A stretch of DNA of 35,178 bases from Candidatus Sulfomarinibacter kjeldsenii (GCA_014764485.1 JACXWA010000069.1:1-35178); one strand, 5' to 3'; positions 1-10,318 are shown, numbered from the stretch's first letter. A program made the numbers and translations. Notes: generated by a model from the sequence alone, not told the origin.

Positions 1-755
1 GTGCTGTAGGACTGCAGCAAGCAGAAAACGATGCCAAGGGAACCGTCAAGGATCCCGAGTTGAAGGATGTAGGTTCGGAAGAACCTCCATGCTGGTCTCA
101 GAAGGACCTCCAGCGAGGAGGTCCGGTCGCCGTCCCTCCAGCACTGGGCGGCGTTCCAGTAACCATACTTGGCGAGGCGGAAGGCGTACTCGTCGAAACT
201 GCGATCGACCATGTAGTGCTCGATCGCGTTGTCGAGTATTGGAGTCTCTCCGGATGTGTGAAGTACCGAGTGCACCCGACGATTCTCGTAGTATGCAGCA
301 CCCTTCCGAAACAGCCTCGCAACCCGGTCATGTTGCCAACCCGAGAATCGGATCCGCTTGCCGAGGATGTACACATTGCGGTTCATCATGAAAGCGGTAT
401 GTTCGGTGCCAGTGGCCAGAAGATTGACAACCTCATCGCGAAGTTCCGGCGTGCACCTCTCATCTGAGTCGAGGAGGAAGATCCAGTCGTGTTGAACATG
501 CTGCATCGCCCAGTTTTTCTGGGCCCCAGCGCCGAAATAATTACGTTGGAAGAGCCTCACTTTGTCGTATTGTTGCGCGACTTCGAGCGTTCCGTCGGTA
601 GAGTAGGAATCGACGAGGATGATCTCATCACACCACAATAGCGACTCGATGCACTCGGCTATGTTGTGTTCCTCGTTGAATGAGGTAATGACACCACTCA
701 CCTTCGGCCGGTGCGGAATTTTTTCGGTTTCGTGGATATCGGAATTGAGTTCCAT
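1..755 (-). CDS. Glycosyltransferase family 2, LPS-core type, 3' end truncated by window edge
   Basis: Own reverse-strand translation from ATG at 755: MELNSDIHETEKIPHRPKVSGVITSFNEEHNIAECIESLLWCDEIILVDSYSTDGT...; GT-A motifs SFNEE and VDSYSTDGT, later FLLDSDE; SD-like GAGGTG upstream. Absent from ORF track because it runs off the edge. Confidence 0.85.
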   Translation of the reverse strand, partial: MELNSDIHETEKIPHRPKVSGVITSFNEEHNIAECIESLLWCDEIILVDSYSTDGTLEVAQQYDKVRLFQRNYFGAGAQKNWAMQHVQHDWIFLLDSDERCTPELRDEVVNLLATGTEHTAFMMNRNVYILGKRIRFSGWQHDRVARLFRKGAAYYENRRVHSVLHTSGETPILDNAIEHYMVDRSFDEYAFRLAKYGYWNAAQCWRDGDRTSSLEVLLRPAWRFFRTYILQLGILDGSLGIVFCLLQSYS

Positions 756-865
756 CGCGTATCACCTCGGGTTTCGCCGCGAACCAAGTCTCGAGCGGGT
801 TCATCTCGGGCGGCGAAATCCTAGCATAATCTCGATTTCGGACGGTTTAGAGGTATGATTAATTG

Positions 866-1576
866 ATGGACGAATCCCGCCAACACGTGTTGGTGGTCGG
901 CGCGAAGAAGGCCGGCCTCGAACGTGTCGCACCGATGCTGCGACGCGCGGATTTCAGCGTCCACTCGGTGGAGCCGTCTCCGTTTCTCCTCGATCTGGTT
1001 CTCAGCACGGCTTTCGAGCTGGTCATCGTCACCTACCCGTTGGACACATTGCCTCTCGACGATCTCATCGACACCATCCGCGACGCAGGCTCCGCCTGTC
1101 ACGATGCAGGTCTCCTCCTGCTTGCCGAACCCGAGCAGCTCGACGACGCCCAGTCGGTGGTCGACCTCGGTGCCAACCGCGCGATTTGCTGCGAGTGGAG
1201 CGAGGCGCGGCTCTGGCAGGCGATTGGTGATCTGATGGAAGTCGCACCCAGGATCTTCATGCGGGTCCTGATGCATGCCGATATTGAACTCAAAAACGAT
1301 AAGGACCGTGCGATCTTCCAGACAGTCAACGTGTCGGTTTCGGGAGTGCTCCTGCAGGGCTCTGATCACCTGGACCCGGGTGAGAGCTTCGACTTCCTCT
1401 TCCGCCTGCCGGGAGGTGGTCTGATCGAAGGAGCGGCGGAGGTCGTCAGGCAGACGAATCCTCTCCGAGAAGGCGTCGATGGCATCGGGACCCGCTTCGT
1501 CTCATTTCGAGATCAGTGTCAGGAGCGGTTATCGGCGCATATCGGCCGTCAGATGGAGCTCGGCAGAAACAGGTAG
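866..1576 (+). CDS. PilZ-domain protein with N-terminal degenerate receiver-like domain
   Basis: ORF 863..1576; C-terminal NVSVSGVLL matches the PilZ (D/N)xSxxG motif; N-terminus resembles a response-regulator fold. ATG at 866 preferred over TTG 863. Confidence 0.65.
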   Translation: MDESRQHVLVVGAKKAGLERVAPMLRRADFSVHSVEPSPFLLDLVLSTAFELVIVTYPLDTLPLDDLIDTIRDAGSACHDAGLLLLAEPEQLDDAQSVVDLGANRAICCEWSEARLWQAIGDLMEVAPRIFMRVLMHADIELKNDKDRAIFQTVNVSVSGVLLQGSDHLDPGESFDFLFRLPGGGLIEGAAEVVRQTNPLREGVDGIGTRFVSFRDQCQERLSAHIGRQMELGRNR

Positions 1577-2769
1577 AGCCGGCCCAGGTTGTTCATCCTG
1601 CCCGCAATCCCAGCGGCCTCTTCTCCTGCACCGATGAACAGATCAACCCGGCCCGGACCACGGATCGAACCTCCGGTGTCCTGATTGAGCACAAACCTCG
1701 AGAACCGCGTTTGTTCGCCGCCGGGGCCAGGCATGGTGCCCTCGATCCAGGCCATAACCGGTGCCGGAAAGAGCCGGCGGTCGGTAGCGATGGAACGACC
1801 GGACGTCACCGGGAGTCCGTAGCATCCGAGGGGACCACCCTCGGACGGCAATGGTCTGAAAAACACATAGGATGCGTTATAGCCAAGGACCCTTTTAATT
1901 TCGTCGGGGTGGGCTGCAAGATATGCCCTTATTGCCTGCATCGACATTTCTTCTCGAGGAATCAGCCCGTCGTCGATCAGCAGCTTGCCGATCGACCGGT
2001 ACTCCCATCCGTTTGAAACCGCGTAGCCGGCGCGGAGTCTGGTGCCGTCGGGAAAAATGAGAGTTCCTGAACCTTGGACATGAAGGAAGAAGACATCGAC
2101 CGGATCGGCCAGGTAACCAAGCACCGGGGTCGTGCTCGCCAGACCATCCCCAAAGTCGATCTCTTCTCGATCGGCAAATCGAACCAACTCGTGATCCTCC
2201 ACCCTGCCGACAACGGCCCGGGGCGATTTCTCGAGACCGAATGCTTCGAGGTCCACCATCACGAGGTCTTCTGGAACACCGTAAACCGGGTACTCGAACG
2301 GAAATTCGAGTTCCCGGCGCGCCTCGAGAAGTGGCTCATAGTAGCCGGTGAACAGCACCTCGCCACGACCATCGCGGCCCACCGAACGGAGGAGGACGAA
2401 TTCCTGTTTCAACGCCTGAGCCAGGCCCTCAGGGTTCGGTTCATCGCGAACCAGCTGTATGAAACGCCTGGCCCCCTCCGCGAGTTGACCCGCGGTACGA
2501 TTTTCAGTACCAAATGTGAACACTCTATCCCGGGGAAGCACGTCAAAGTAGGACAGCGACTGCTCCGTCGCAGCAATCAGCCCCTCCGGATCGAGATCGT
2601 CCATCAGTGCGGGCCACTCGCCGGGCGGCACGGTCTGAAGCGGACTCTCGACCGTTGGTGGAACGCGGGAGGCACAACCCACAAGCACCACACAGACCAT
2701 CAGCGCGAAAACTCGGGAGATCACTCCCGGGAACTGAGAGATCACCGAACGAGGACCAGCGACAACCAT
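1549..2769 (-). CDS. mltA: Membrane-bound lytic murein transglycosylase A (MltA) lipoprotein
   Basis: ORF 1549..3102 trimmed to ATG 2769: MVVAGPRSVISQFPGVISRVFALMVCVVLVGCAS lipobox; LFTGYYEPLLEA, VFFLHVQGSGTLIFPDG, SIGKLLIDDGLIP and QDTGGSIRGPGRVDLFIGAG are MltA/3D-domain motifs. Confidence 0.9.
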   Translation of the reverse strand: MVVAGPRSVISQFPGVISRVFALMVCVVLVGCASRVPPTVESPLQTVPPGEWPALMDDLDPEGLIAATEQSLSYFDVLPRDRVFTFGTENRTAGQLAEGARRFIQLVRDEPNPEGLAQALKQEFVLLRSVGRDGRGEVLFTGYYEPLLEARRELEFPFEYPVYGVPEDLVMVDLEAFGLEKSPRAVVGRVEDHELVRFADREEIDFGDGLASTTPVLGYLADPVDVFFLHVQGSGTLIFPDGTRLRAGYAVSNGWEYRSIGKLLIDDGLIPREEMSMQAIRAYLAAHPDEIKRVLGYNASYVFFRPLPSEGGPLGCYGLPVTSGRSIATDRRLFPAPVMAWIEGTMPGPGGEQTRFSRFVLNQDTGGSIRGPGRVDLFIGAGEEAAGIAGRMNNLGRLYLFLPSSI

Positions 2770-4004
2770 GGCCAGTAGGTAATGATAAGTACAGTCAGCA
2801 GAAGAATCGCCAGGAACGGAAGCGCCGCACGATAGAGAAGGACGATTGGTTTGTCGAAGCGGTAGCTCGCAATGAAAAGGTTCATCCCGACGGGAGGCGT
2901 GCAGTAGCCGATCTGCATGTTGGCAAGGAAGATGATGCCGAGATGGATTGGATCGATTCCATATCCCGCTGCAATTGGGAGGATCAACGGTACGACGATG
3001 ACAAGCGCCGAAAAGATGTCGAGCATCATCCCGAGCATGAGGAGGAAGACATTGAGGAGGATCAGGAAGCTCAGTTTGGACGAGATGTGGGAGGTGACCC
3101 ACTCGAAGAGCCTCATCGGCACCTGCTCATCGATCATGTAGTTCGTCGACGCGAGAGAAACACCCAGGATAATCAGGATCCCGCCGACCAGAATCATGGA
3201 ATCCCGCATCACACCCGGCAGGCGGCGAAGGGGAATGTCCCGGTTGATGAGGACCTCGACGATGAACACATAGACGACGGTTACCGCCGCCGCTTCCGAG
3301 ACCGCAAAGAAACCGCTATAGACCCCACCAAGAACGATGATAGGGAGTGGGATCTCCCACATCGATTCACGCAACGCCGCCACTATTTCACGACGGTCGA
3401 ACGGATGCCTCGTCAGTCGCGAGCGAACGACACCACCTTCGCGAATGCAATAAAGCGAAAGCAGGAAGATCATCAATAAACCGGGAAGGATGCCGGCAAC
3501 AAAGAGATCGTCTATCGACTGCTCGGCAATGATGCCGTAGAGGATCAGGGGCAGCGAGGGCGCAAAGAGCAGCCCGAGGCTGCCGGAGGTGGTGATGAGA
3601 CCGAGGTTGAATTGTTCGCGGTAACCCGCAGCTGCGATCGCCGGATATAAAAGAGCACCCATCGCGATGATAGTGACGCCAGAGGCCCCGGTAAATGCAG
3701 TAAAGAGAGCGCAAACGAAGAGCGCCACCACCGCGAGACCTCCCGGCATCCACCCGAGCAACACGTTCGTCACCCTGACCAGCCGCCGCGGGGCTTGACT
3801 CTCGCCGAGCAGGTAGCCGGCAAAGGTAAAAAGTGGAATGGCGATCAGGACCGGGATTTCGGAAACCCGGAATATCTCCATCGGTACCACCATCAGGTCG
3901 ATGTCCGAGCCCGCGAACCCGATCAGTGCACCGGCCGCGATAATCGCAAACAACGGCGCGCCGAGGATCGCGAGCACAACCAGGGCTATACCAATGAGAA
4001 TCAC
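2742..4004 (-). CDS. dctM: TRAP transporter large permease (DctM)
   Basis: 420 aa polytopic protein; GLLFAPSLPLILYGIIAEQSI and NMQIGYCTPPVGMNLFIAS are DctM motifs; overlaps the DctQ ORF by 4 nt. Confidence 0.93.
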   Translation of the reverse strand: MILIGIALVVLAILGAPLFAIIAAGALIGFAGSDIDLMVVPMEIFRVSEIPVLIAIPLFTFAGYLLGESQAPRRLVRVTNVLLGWMPGGLAVVALFVCALFTAFTGASGVTIIAMGALLYPAIAAAGYREQFNLGLITTSGSLGLLFAPSLPLILYGIIAEQSIDDLFVAGILPGLLMIFLLSLYCIREGGVVRSRLTRHPFDRREIVAALRESMWEIPLPIIVLGGVYSGFFAVSEAAAVTVVYVFIVEVLINRDIPLRRLPGVMRDSMILVGGILIILGVSLASTNYMIDEQVPMRLFEWVTSHISSKLSFLILLNVFLLMLGMMLDIFSALVIVVPLILPIAAGYGIDPIHLGIIFLANMQIGYCTPPVGMNLFIASYRFDKPIVLLYRAALPFLAILLLTVLIITYWPWLSLVLVR

Positions 4005-4519
4005 AGTTCATCCTCATTGGCGACGCTCATCTTCATGTGTTTGATGGCAAAGAGAAGATAACGCAAGGCAATTACAGCGAAGGCCACGGGGAGGATGGCC
4101 TCGCAGGCCCACACCTGAACGAAGGCGACTGCCGTGCCGCCGGCAGCTCGATCATCAAGCACGAGGCGCAGGGCGCTCCACGCGACCACCGCCGATACGC
4201 CTGCCGTAAAAAGGTCGGTAATGATTCGAACACGCGCCTTCCACCGCATCGGCAAAAACCGCGAAACTGCATCAACCGAGATCTGTTTGTCGCTTCGCGT
4301 CGCAACCATCGCACCGATCATGCCAACCCAGAGCACCCCGACTCGCAGCATCGGGTCCGCCCACAAAATGGCTCCGTCAAAGAGGTTCCGAAGGACGATC
4401 TGGGTCGCTGCAAGTCCGATCATCGCGGCCAGGATCAGCACCAGGAGTGCATCCTCAACCAGGGCCGTCACCCGCAGGAGACGGCTGATAACGGATGGTT
4501 CGGTCCGCTCCATTCTCAC
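4001..4519 (-). CDS. dctQ: TRAP transporter small permease (DctQ)
   Basis: 172 aa, four TM segments, LWVGMIGAMVATRSDKQISVDAVSRFLP is DctQ-like; sits between DctM and DctP. Confidence 0.9.
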   Translation of the reverse strand: MRMERTEPSVISRLLRVTALVEDALLVLILAAMIGLAATQIVLRNLFDGAILWADPMLRVGVLWVGMIGAMVATRSDKQISVDAVSRFLPMRWKARVRIITDLFTAGVSAVVAWSALRLVLDDRAAGGTAVAFVQVWACEAILPVAFAVIALRYLLFAIKHMKMSVANEDEL

Positions 4520-5541
4520 TCGCCGGTCGCGCCCGCCGGTTGCTGCAATCGGTATTCCTGCACGAGGTCTTCGATCATCGCCATCGTCGCCGGATTGTAA
4601 TCCCTTTGCGCGACCAGCCTTTTTGTTGCGGCGGCGGCGATCTCATCCCACTTCGCACGAGTCTCTGCCGTCGGGTCGACGAATTCTACGCCCTGAGCCA
4701 CGAGAGCCTCTCTCGCTTCAGCGTTATCACTCCGGCTCGCCGCATTGAGTTCTCGATTTGCCCGGCCCAGGACCTCGCGAACGGTCTCCTGATCCTCGGC
4801 ACTCATTCGATTGAATGCTTTGGTGCTGACGACTGTCGTCCCGCAGACATACGTGATTGGAAGGTCGGTCAAGTACTTGGCCTTTGTGAACCACTGCAGG
4901 GCGATGGCGCCAACGGCCGGGGCCGCGACAGAATCGATGAGTCCAGTCTGAAGACCTGTGAGAACATCCGAAATCGGCAGCGGCACTGGTGAAAGCCCCG
5001 CAGCCTCGACAATCGCGAGGGAAACCGGGTCATCCTGCATCATCCAGGCCTTGCGCCCTTTGAGATCTTCGAAAGTCCGCGTCGGTTTTGCGGACATCAG
5101 GTAGGTAAAGCCCGTCTCAGTCAAACCGAAGGACACGAAGCCTTTTGCCTCGAGTCCGTCGACCAGAACCTGATCCATCCGCTCACGGACAAAATCCACC
5201 TCACCGTTCGAGCGGAAGAGCAGCGGTAGGCTGTAGATCTCCATATCCGGATCAATGTCGGCTAGACTCCCGGCGAGAACGACGCCTCCGTGGAGCTGAC
5301 CGATCCGGATCTTTCGCAGCACCGCCGAGTCGGTACCCATTGTCCCGCCGGGGTAGAAGCGGAAACTGACACGGCCGTCGGTGCGCTCTGTGACCTCGTC
5401 TGCGGCCTTCTGTAGCCCCTTCATCCAGATTGTGCCGTCCGGAGCCATCGTCGCAATCTTGAGGCGAACGCTTTGCGCACCAACTGTCGGTGCGATCAGC
5501 AGAGCGATGAGGAAGGTCAAACAAATCCTGACAATAGGCAT
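4516..5541 (-). CDS. dctP: TRAP transporter substrate-binding protein (DctP)
   Basis: Signal peptide MPIVRICLTFLIALLIAPTVGAQS then LKIATMAPDGTIWMKGLQKAADEV...RVSFRFYPGGTMGTDSAVLRKIRIGQLHGG; typical DctP. Confidence 0.93.
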   Translation of the reverse strand: MPIVRICLTFLIALLIAPTVGAQSVRLKIATMAPDGTIWMKGLQKAADEVTERTDGRVSFRFYPGGTMGTDSAVLRKIRIGQLHGGVVLAGSLADIDPDMEIYSLPLLFRSNGEVDFVRERMDQVLVDGLEAKGFVSFGLTETGFTYLMSAKPTRTFEDLKGRKAWMMQDDPVSLAIVEAAGLSPVPLPISDVLTGLQTGLIDSVAAPAVGAIALQWFTKAKYLTDLPITYVCGTTVVSTKAFNRMSAEDQETVREVLGRANRELNAASRSDNAEAREALVAQGVEFVDPTAETRAKWDEIAAAATKRLVAQRDYNPATMAMIEDLVQEYRLQQPAGATGE

Positions 5542-5544
5542 TCA

Positions 5545-6322
5545 TCAATCTCCAAAGTAGTCTTCAGAGGAACCGAGCAAGGCCCTCGCTTCTTCCTGGG
5601 CCATGGTATTCGTCAGGGTCAGACCCGGTGCAACCGGGTCGGCAGCAATGACCTCGCGACAGAGGCGATCGTGAAGGTCGCGATCAAAGACCAGCCGCGC
5701 GTAAGAGTGAGCGAGCAACACCTTGGCCATCAGGTTTCTCCCGTCCGACAGTTCGATCACCCGCTCGAAGTCCACCCTCCCCTGCTCGGGCTTGCCGCCC
5801 ATCGCCTCGGGAAGAAGCGTCGCGAGAATGCCCAGATAGAGAAACGCGGTCCCTTCTTCATAGGTTTCGTCGAGTGCTACAACCCTCTGCATCATGGCGT
5901 CGACCCGGGCCTTATCGGCTATTGCCGACCAATCGTCGGTATTCGCTCTGATCCAGCTCGCCCATGCGGCGCCAGCGCTATACAAAACTGGTACATCTTT
6001 CGGCCCCATTCCATCAACAACCCGGTCAAAATCCTCGTACGGAGCCGACCAGATTTCGCAGGCGCGAGTAAAGGTTGGCGCCGGCCATCAGTAGTTCAGG
6101 ATTATTCGGATTATCTGCGATGAGGCCATCGATCAGGAGGAGGTAGGCGGGTGCACCCTGACGCACCGTCTCCGGATCATTCTGGTTGAGGACTGCACTG
6201 GTCAAACTCTCCGCGAGTCCGGTGGTGGCCGAAGTCATGATGGACGAGCATCCAACAGTCAGCACGACCGCGATCGAGAGAGCTACCGTCTTCATCCAGA
6301 AATGCATTTCCCCTTTGGTCAT
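5545..6322 (-). pseudogene. TRAP-associated TatT-family lipoprotein split by an apparent frameshift
   Basis: ORF 6026..6322 (lipobox VLTVGCSS, ends GANLYSRLRNLVGSVRGF*) and ORF 5545..6009 (MGPKDVPVLYSAGAAWASWIRAN...) read as one protein if the frame changes near 6070-6080: ...GANLYS/RACEIWSAPYEDFDRVVDGMGPKDVPVLY. Either a real mutation or a sequence error. Confidence 0.7.
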
Positions 6323-6406
6323 GATCGTCCCATTTTTTCGATTCGGTCAGGCCCCCGAGATTCGGATTCGGAACAAGATGATATTAGCCGCGTCCCGGGC
6401 TCATGG

Positions 6407-7054
6407 CTACTTCGTACCGAAACCGCCTCGTAGGGGGCCATCACCCAGCGCCGGTGAACGAATGGATGCAGTGGCGGCCGCAGTCGTATTCGTGATCACG
6501 GTGGTGCCGTTGGGATCACGCATCATCTTCACCGGTCTTGCCGGTCGGGAAGCTCCGCCCATCCGGTAGGGCTGACCGGTGTATATGGTGAGAATGCGCG
6601 AAACGTAATTTTGGGTTTCGGCATACGGCGGCACGCCTCGGTATCGAGCCACCGCTCCCTCACCCGCGTTATAGGCAGCCAACGCAAACTGGAGATTCCC
6701 GGAGTACTGGTCCAGGAGGCGCGAAAATTCCCGGACTCCACCTCGGATGTTTTTCTCCGGGTCGAAGGGGTCATCGACACCGAGACGTTTTGCGGTCGCC
6801 GGCATCAACTGCATCAAACCCATCGCTCCGCGACGGCTCACCGCATTTGGATCGTAGGCCGACTCGACCCGAACCACCGCGTCAACAAGCGAGGGGTCAA
6901 CACCATGCTCCCGGCTTATGGTCTGTACGAGCTGGCGCAAATCAGCCCTGTCCAATGCTGTACGGCCGGAATCGGCGGCAGGCGCCGCAGCTAACAGCAA
7001 GGTCGGCAGTGTAAGGAGCACACAAACCACGTGAATCGAAACGCCTCGTGTCAC
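6407..7054 (-). CDS. Lytic transglycosylase, SLT domain (MltC/Slt-like)
   Basis: HGVDPSLVDAVVRVESAYDPNAVSRRGAMGLMQLMPATAKRLGV ... FALAAYNAGEGAVARYRGVPPYAETQNYV; start taken as GTG 7054 followed by signal peptide (VTRGVSIHVVCVLLTLPTLLLAAAPAA). Confidence 0.9.
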   Translation of the reverse strand: MTRGVSIHVVCVLLTLPTLLLAAAPAADSGRTALDRADLRQLVQTISREHGVDPSLVDAVVRVESAYDPNAVSRRGAMGLMQLMPATAKRLGVDDPFDPEKNIRGGVREFSRLLDQYSGNLQFALAAYNAGEGAVARYRGVPPYAETQNYVSRILTIYTGQPYRMGGASRPARPVKMMRDPNGTTVITNTTAAATASIRSPALGDGPLRGGFGTK

Positions 7055-7095
7055 GCTACTATTATGACAGACAACCACGGTCGAAGGAGTGTCGG

Positions 7096-8505
7096 TTGCC
7101 AGAAAACCTCCTGAAAACGTCCTCGATTCAAATGTTTGTGAAACGCATGCGTGAGGCTGGCGTGTCCGCCCCGGCGATCGCCTCGTTCCGGCTCCACTAT
7201 CAACGGCTGTGTGGCGGCGAAAAGGGATTCCTGCCGGAGAAGGATATCCGTCCAATCGAATCACTACCAGATTCCGAAACATTCTATGAGTATTTCGAGG
7301 CCGGGCAATCGGTCATGGCCAGCGCTGCGGTGATCAAGCTTAACGGAGGCCTCGGCACCTCGATGGGCCTCGACCGCGCGAAGACCCTGCTCCCAGTGCG
7401 CGGAAACCTGACCTTCCTCGATCTCATCGCTCGGCAGGTGCTGTCCCTGCGAAAACAGGTGGGTACGGAGATCCCACTCGTGCTGATGAACAGCTATCGC
7501 ACCTCGCAGGACTGTGATCGGGCTCTCGCTGAATACCCGGAGTTGCAGGTCGCCAAACTGCCACTCGGTTTTCTCCAGAACATGGTGCCAAAGGTCCTCG
7601 AGGACGGGTTGACGCCCGCTGAACATGACAACCGGCCAAAACTCGGCTGGTGTCCACCGGGGCACGGCGATCTTTTTACGGCGATCAAGGGCTCTGGGCT
7701 GCTCGATCAGATGATCGAGCGCGGCGTCGAGTACTCGTTCGTATCCAACGCCGATAATCTCGGTGCGGCGCTTGACCCCTCACTCCTCGGATACATGGTC
7801 GCGAACGATCTCGACTTCATGCTGGAAGCTGCCGACCGCACCCCGGCCGACCGCAAGGGCGGTCATCTCTGCCAGTTACTCGACGGCCGTCTGGCGCTTC
7901 GCGAATCAGCACAATGTCCTACGGAGGAGGAAGAAATATTTCAGGACGTCAGCCGCCACCATTACTTCAATACCAACAATCTCTGGATCCACCTGCCAAC
8001 GCTGAATCGCCTGCTCGAAGAGCACGGCGGATTTCTGCCCCTGCCGACCGTCGTCAATCGCAAAAATCTCGACCCGAGAGATCCGATGTCGCCAAGGGTT
8101 CTCCAACTCGAGACAGTGATGGGAACTGCGATTTCGCTTTTCCCGAAGGCCGCAGCGGTCCGTGTCCCCAGACGTCGATTCTCGCCGGTCAAGAACACCA
8201 ACGACCTGCTCGGTGTCCGGTCGGATGCTTACGATCTCAGCCCTGACGGTCGAATCGTGCTCAGTGCCGGACGGAGCGAACCGCCGGTGATCCGACTCGA
8301 CGAAGATGTCTACAAGATGATCGACGAATTCGAGAAGCGGTTTCCGAGGGGGACTCCGTCGCTTCGACTGTGTGATCGCCTCGCTATCAAGGGCGACGTC
8401 ACCTTTGGTTCCGGGGTGGCCATCGAAGGCAGGGTTGAAATCCGCGCCAACAACAAGGCCTCGGTGCGCGACGGAACTGTGATTCGTGGAACCGTCGATC
8501 TGTAG
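7096..8505 (+). CDS. UTP--glucose-1-phosphate uridylyltransferase, eukaryotic-type UDPGP family
   Basis: AAVIKLNGGLGTSMGLDRAKTLLPVRGNLTFLDLIARQV is the UDPGP nucleotide-binding motif; TTG 7096 has SD AAGGAG 6 nt upstream (track ORF begins at 7048). Confidence 0.88.
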   Translation: MPENLLKTSSIQMFVKRMREAGVSAPAIASFRLHYQRLCGGEKGFLPEKDIRPIESLPDSETFYEYFEAGQSVMASAAVIKLNGGLGTSMGLDRAKTLLPVRGNLTFLDLIARQVLSLRKQVGTEIPLVLMNSYRTSQDCDRALAEYPELQVAKLPLGFLQNMVPKVLEDGLTPAEHDNRPKLGWCPPGHGDLFTAIKGSGLLDQMIERGVEYSFVSNADNLGAALDPSLLGYMVANDLDFMLEAADRTPADRKGGHLCQLLDGRLALRESAQCPTEEEEIFQDVSRHHYFNTNNLWIHLPTLNRLLEEHGGFLPLPTVVNRKNLDPRDPMSPRVLQLETVMGTAISLFPKAAAVRVPRRRFSPVKNTNDLLGVRSDAYDLSPDGRIVLSAGRSEPPVIRLDEDVYKMIDEFEKRFPRGTPSLRLCDRLAIKGDVTFGSGVAIEGRVEIRANNKASVRDGTVIRGTVDL

Positions 8506-8589
8506 CCCGCATTTCTCAACGCCTGTCAGTTGCGGCTGTAGAATTACCTGCGAACTACGACCTAGGATTCCGGAAAGGAAACCCACACC

Positions 8590-10182
8590 ATGACTGACAC
8601 GACACAGACAGAGGAAAGCAAATCCGTCGGTGAGGTCGTCCGCGAGGCATTTCAGGAACTCGGCTCGACCCTGATCGCATTCGTCAAGGCGCCAAAGGCC
8701 TTGTGGGGCGTCAACATCCCTTATGTCATCGAGGGACTCGTCTACTTCGGGATCCTGACGATTCTCGGCAAGTACTGTTCGGAAAACGTTGGCTTGAGCG
8801 ACATCCAGGCGGGGTGGGTCTATTCCGTGGTCACCGCCGGCATCACCTTCGCCATGCTTTTCCTGGGAGGGGTGTGCGACAAGATCGGAATCCCGCGGAC
8901 GCTGACGATCGCCTTCTTCATGTTTGTCGTTGGACGCGGGCTCGTTGCTCTATCGGGCACAATGGACCTCGGTCAGGGATTGGGTTCGCCGATGTTCCTG
9001 GTCATGGCGCTGGGTCTCGCTACCTACGTGGTCGCCTACGGTCTCTACCAACCGGCGGCCTACGCCGGGGTCAAGCGATACACCAACCCGAAGACCGCGG
9101 CGATGGGTTACGCGGTCGTCTACGGCCTGATGAATCTTGGCGCCTTCTTCTCGGGATTTGTTTCGCCAATCGTCCGACACCGTTTCGAAGGAGTATTCCC
9201 GCCAAATGGGCTCACCGCGGTGTTTTGGACGTACACCGCTCTGTGCGCGATCGCTCTCGTGATCACTCTGATGGTCCTGACCAGAAAAACCGATGCGGAG
9301 GCGGTCGAGCGAGTCGCACGCGAGACGGCCGAGCTTGGCGACGGCGACGAGAATACGTCGAAAGACGAGGAGACGGCTAGCGTCGCAAGACCCGCAAACC
9401 TCCTGTTCATCGTTTTCGTTTCCGTCGCCGCGATCTCGATCGGTGCCGCAATCGCCGCCACGACCGGCCGCCTCGCGATCGCTCCCTGGATCACCTATGT
9501 CGCCGCCGCCGGTCTGATCACCCTCTCCGTATTCGAGTTCCTCAGGGTCCGACCGGACCATCCTTTCCGCGACGGCAGATTCACCTTTTTCATCTTTATC
9601 CTGATACCGGTTCAAACGCTCTTCGCCCACGTCTGGTTGACCGTCCCCTACTATCTCGACCGTGCGTTCCGCGGCTCGATTGTCAGCGATTACTTCGAGT
9701 TCTTCTCGAATATCAATCCGATCGTGATCTTCATAGTGGCGCCGATCGTCGCCGGTCTGACGGCACGTGCAAATGTTTACACGATGATGATCATTGGTAC
9801 GCTGGTCATGGCGCTGCCAACCTTCCTCCTGGTCATCGGTCCACATCTGGTTCCCTTCCTCGCCTACATCTTGCTGATGTCTATTGGCGAAGCCATGTGG
9901 CAGCCGCGGTTTCTGCAGTGGATCGCCGAGGTCGCCCCACCCGGCAAGACCGGCCTCTATATGGGCATCGGCCAGTTCCCCTGGTTCCTCACCAAATTCG
10001 TCACCGGTCTTTATTCGGGCTACTTCGTGGCAACGTACATTCCACGGCCAGAAACGGGTCTGCCGACCAACACCGAGTTCATGTGGCTTATCTACGGCGT
10101 GATTGCGATGATTTCGCCCATCGCCCTCATCCTCGCTCGAAAGTGGATGATGGCCGGGATGATGGAAAAGCACGAAGGTTGA
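8590..10182 (+). CDS. MFS transporter (POT/PTR-like)
   Basis: 530 aa with about 12 TM segments; GGVCDKIGIPRTLTIAFFMFVVGRG resembles the MFS motif A region. Confidence 0.82.
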   Translation: MTDTTQTEESKSVGEVVREAFQELGSTLIAFVKAPKALWGVNIPYVIEGLVYFGILTILGKYCSENVGLSDIQAGWVYSVVTAGITFAMLFLGGVCDKIGIPRTLTIAFFMFVVGRGLVALSGTMDLGQGLGSPMFLVMALGLATYVVAYGLYQPAAYAGVKRYTNPKTAAMGYAVVYGLMNLGAFFSGFVSPIVRHRFEGVFPPNGLTAVFWTYTALCAIALVITLMVLTRKTDAEAVERVARETAELGDGDENTSKDEETASVARPANLLFIVFVSVAAISIGAAIAATTGRLAIAPWITYVAAAGLITLSVFEFLRVRPDHPFRDGRFTFFIFILIPVQTLFAHVWLTVPYYLDRAFRGSIVSDYFEFFSNINPIVIFIVAPIVAGLTARANVYTMMIIGTLVMALPTFLLVIGPHLVPFLAYILLMSIGEAMWQPRFLQWIAEVAPPGKTGLYMGIGQFPWFLTKFVTGLYSGYFVATYIPRPETGLPTNTEFMWLIYGVIAMISPIALILARKWMMAGMMEKHEG

Positions 10183-10207
10183 CACGAACGGCGCCGATTG
10201 TTAGATT
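10179..10207 (+). promoter_or_regulatory. Candidate sigma70-type promoter for tRNA-Gly
   Basis: TTGACA (10179-10184), 17-nt spacer, TAGATT (10202-10207); the -35 overlaps the MFS stop codon. Confidence 0.6.
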
Positions 10208-10231
10208 GTCGCTCCCCTTGCGGGGTGCTGA

Positions 10232-10307
<76 letters not shown>

Positions 10308-10318
10308 TTTTTCAAATT

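Noticed and set aside
2607-3479. 290-aa plus-strand ORF opposite dctM
   Set aside because: Antisense shadow of a high-GC gene; Arg/Asp-rich with no domain signal.
8950-10185. 411-aa minus-strand ORF opposite the MFS gene
   Set aside because: Antisense shadow ORF: highly charged, low-complexity translation with no motifs; the plus-strand MFS product is clearly membrane-like.
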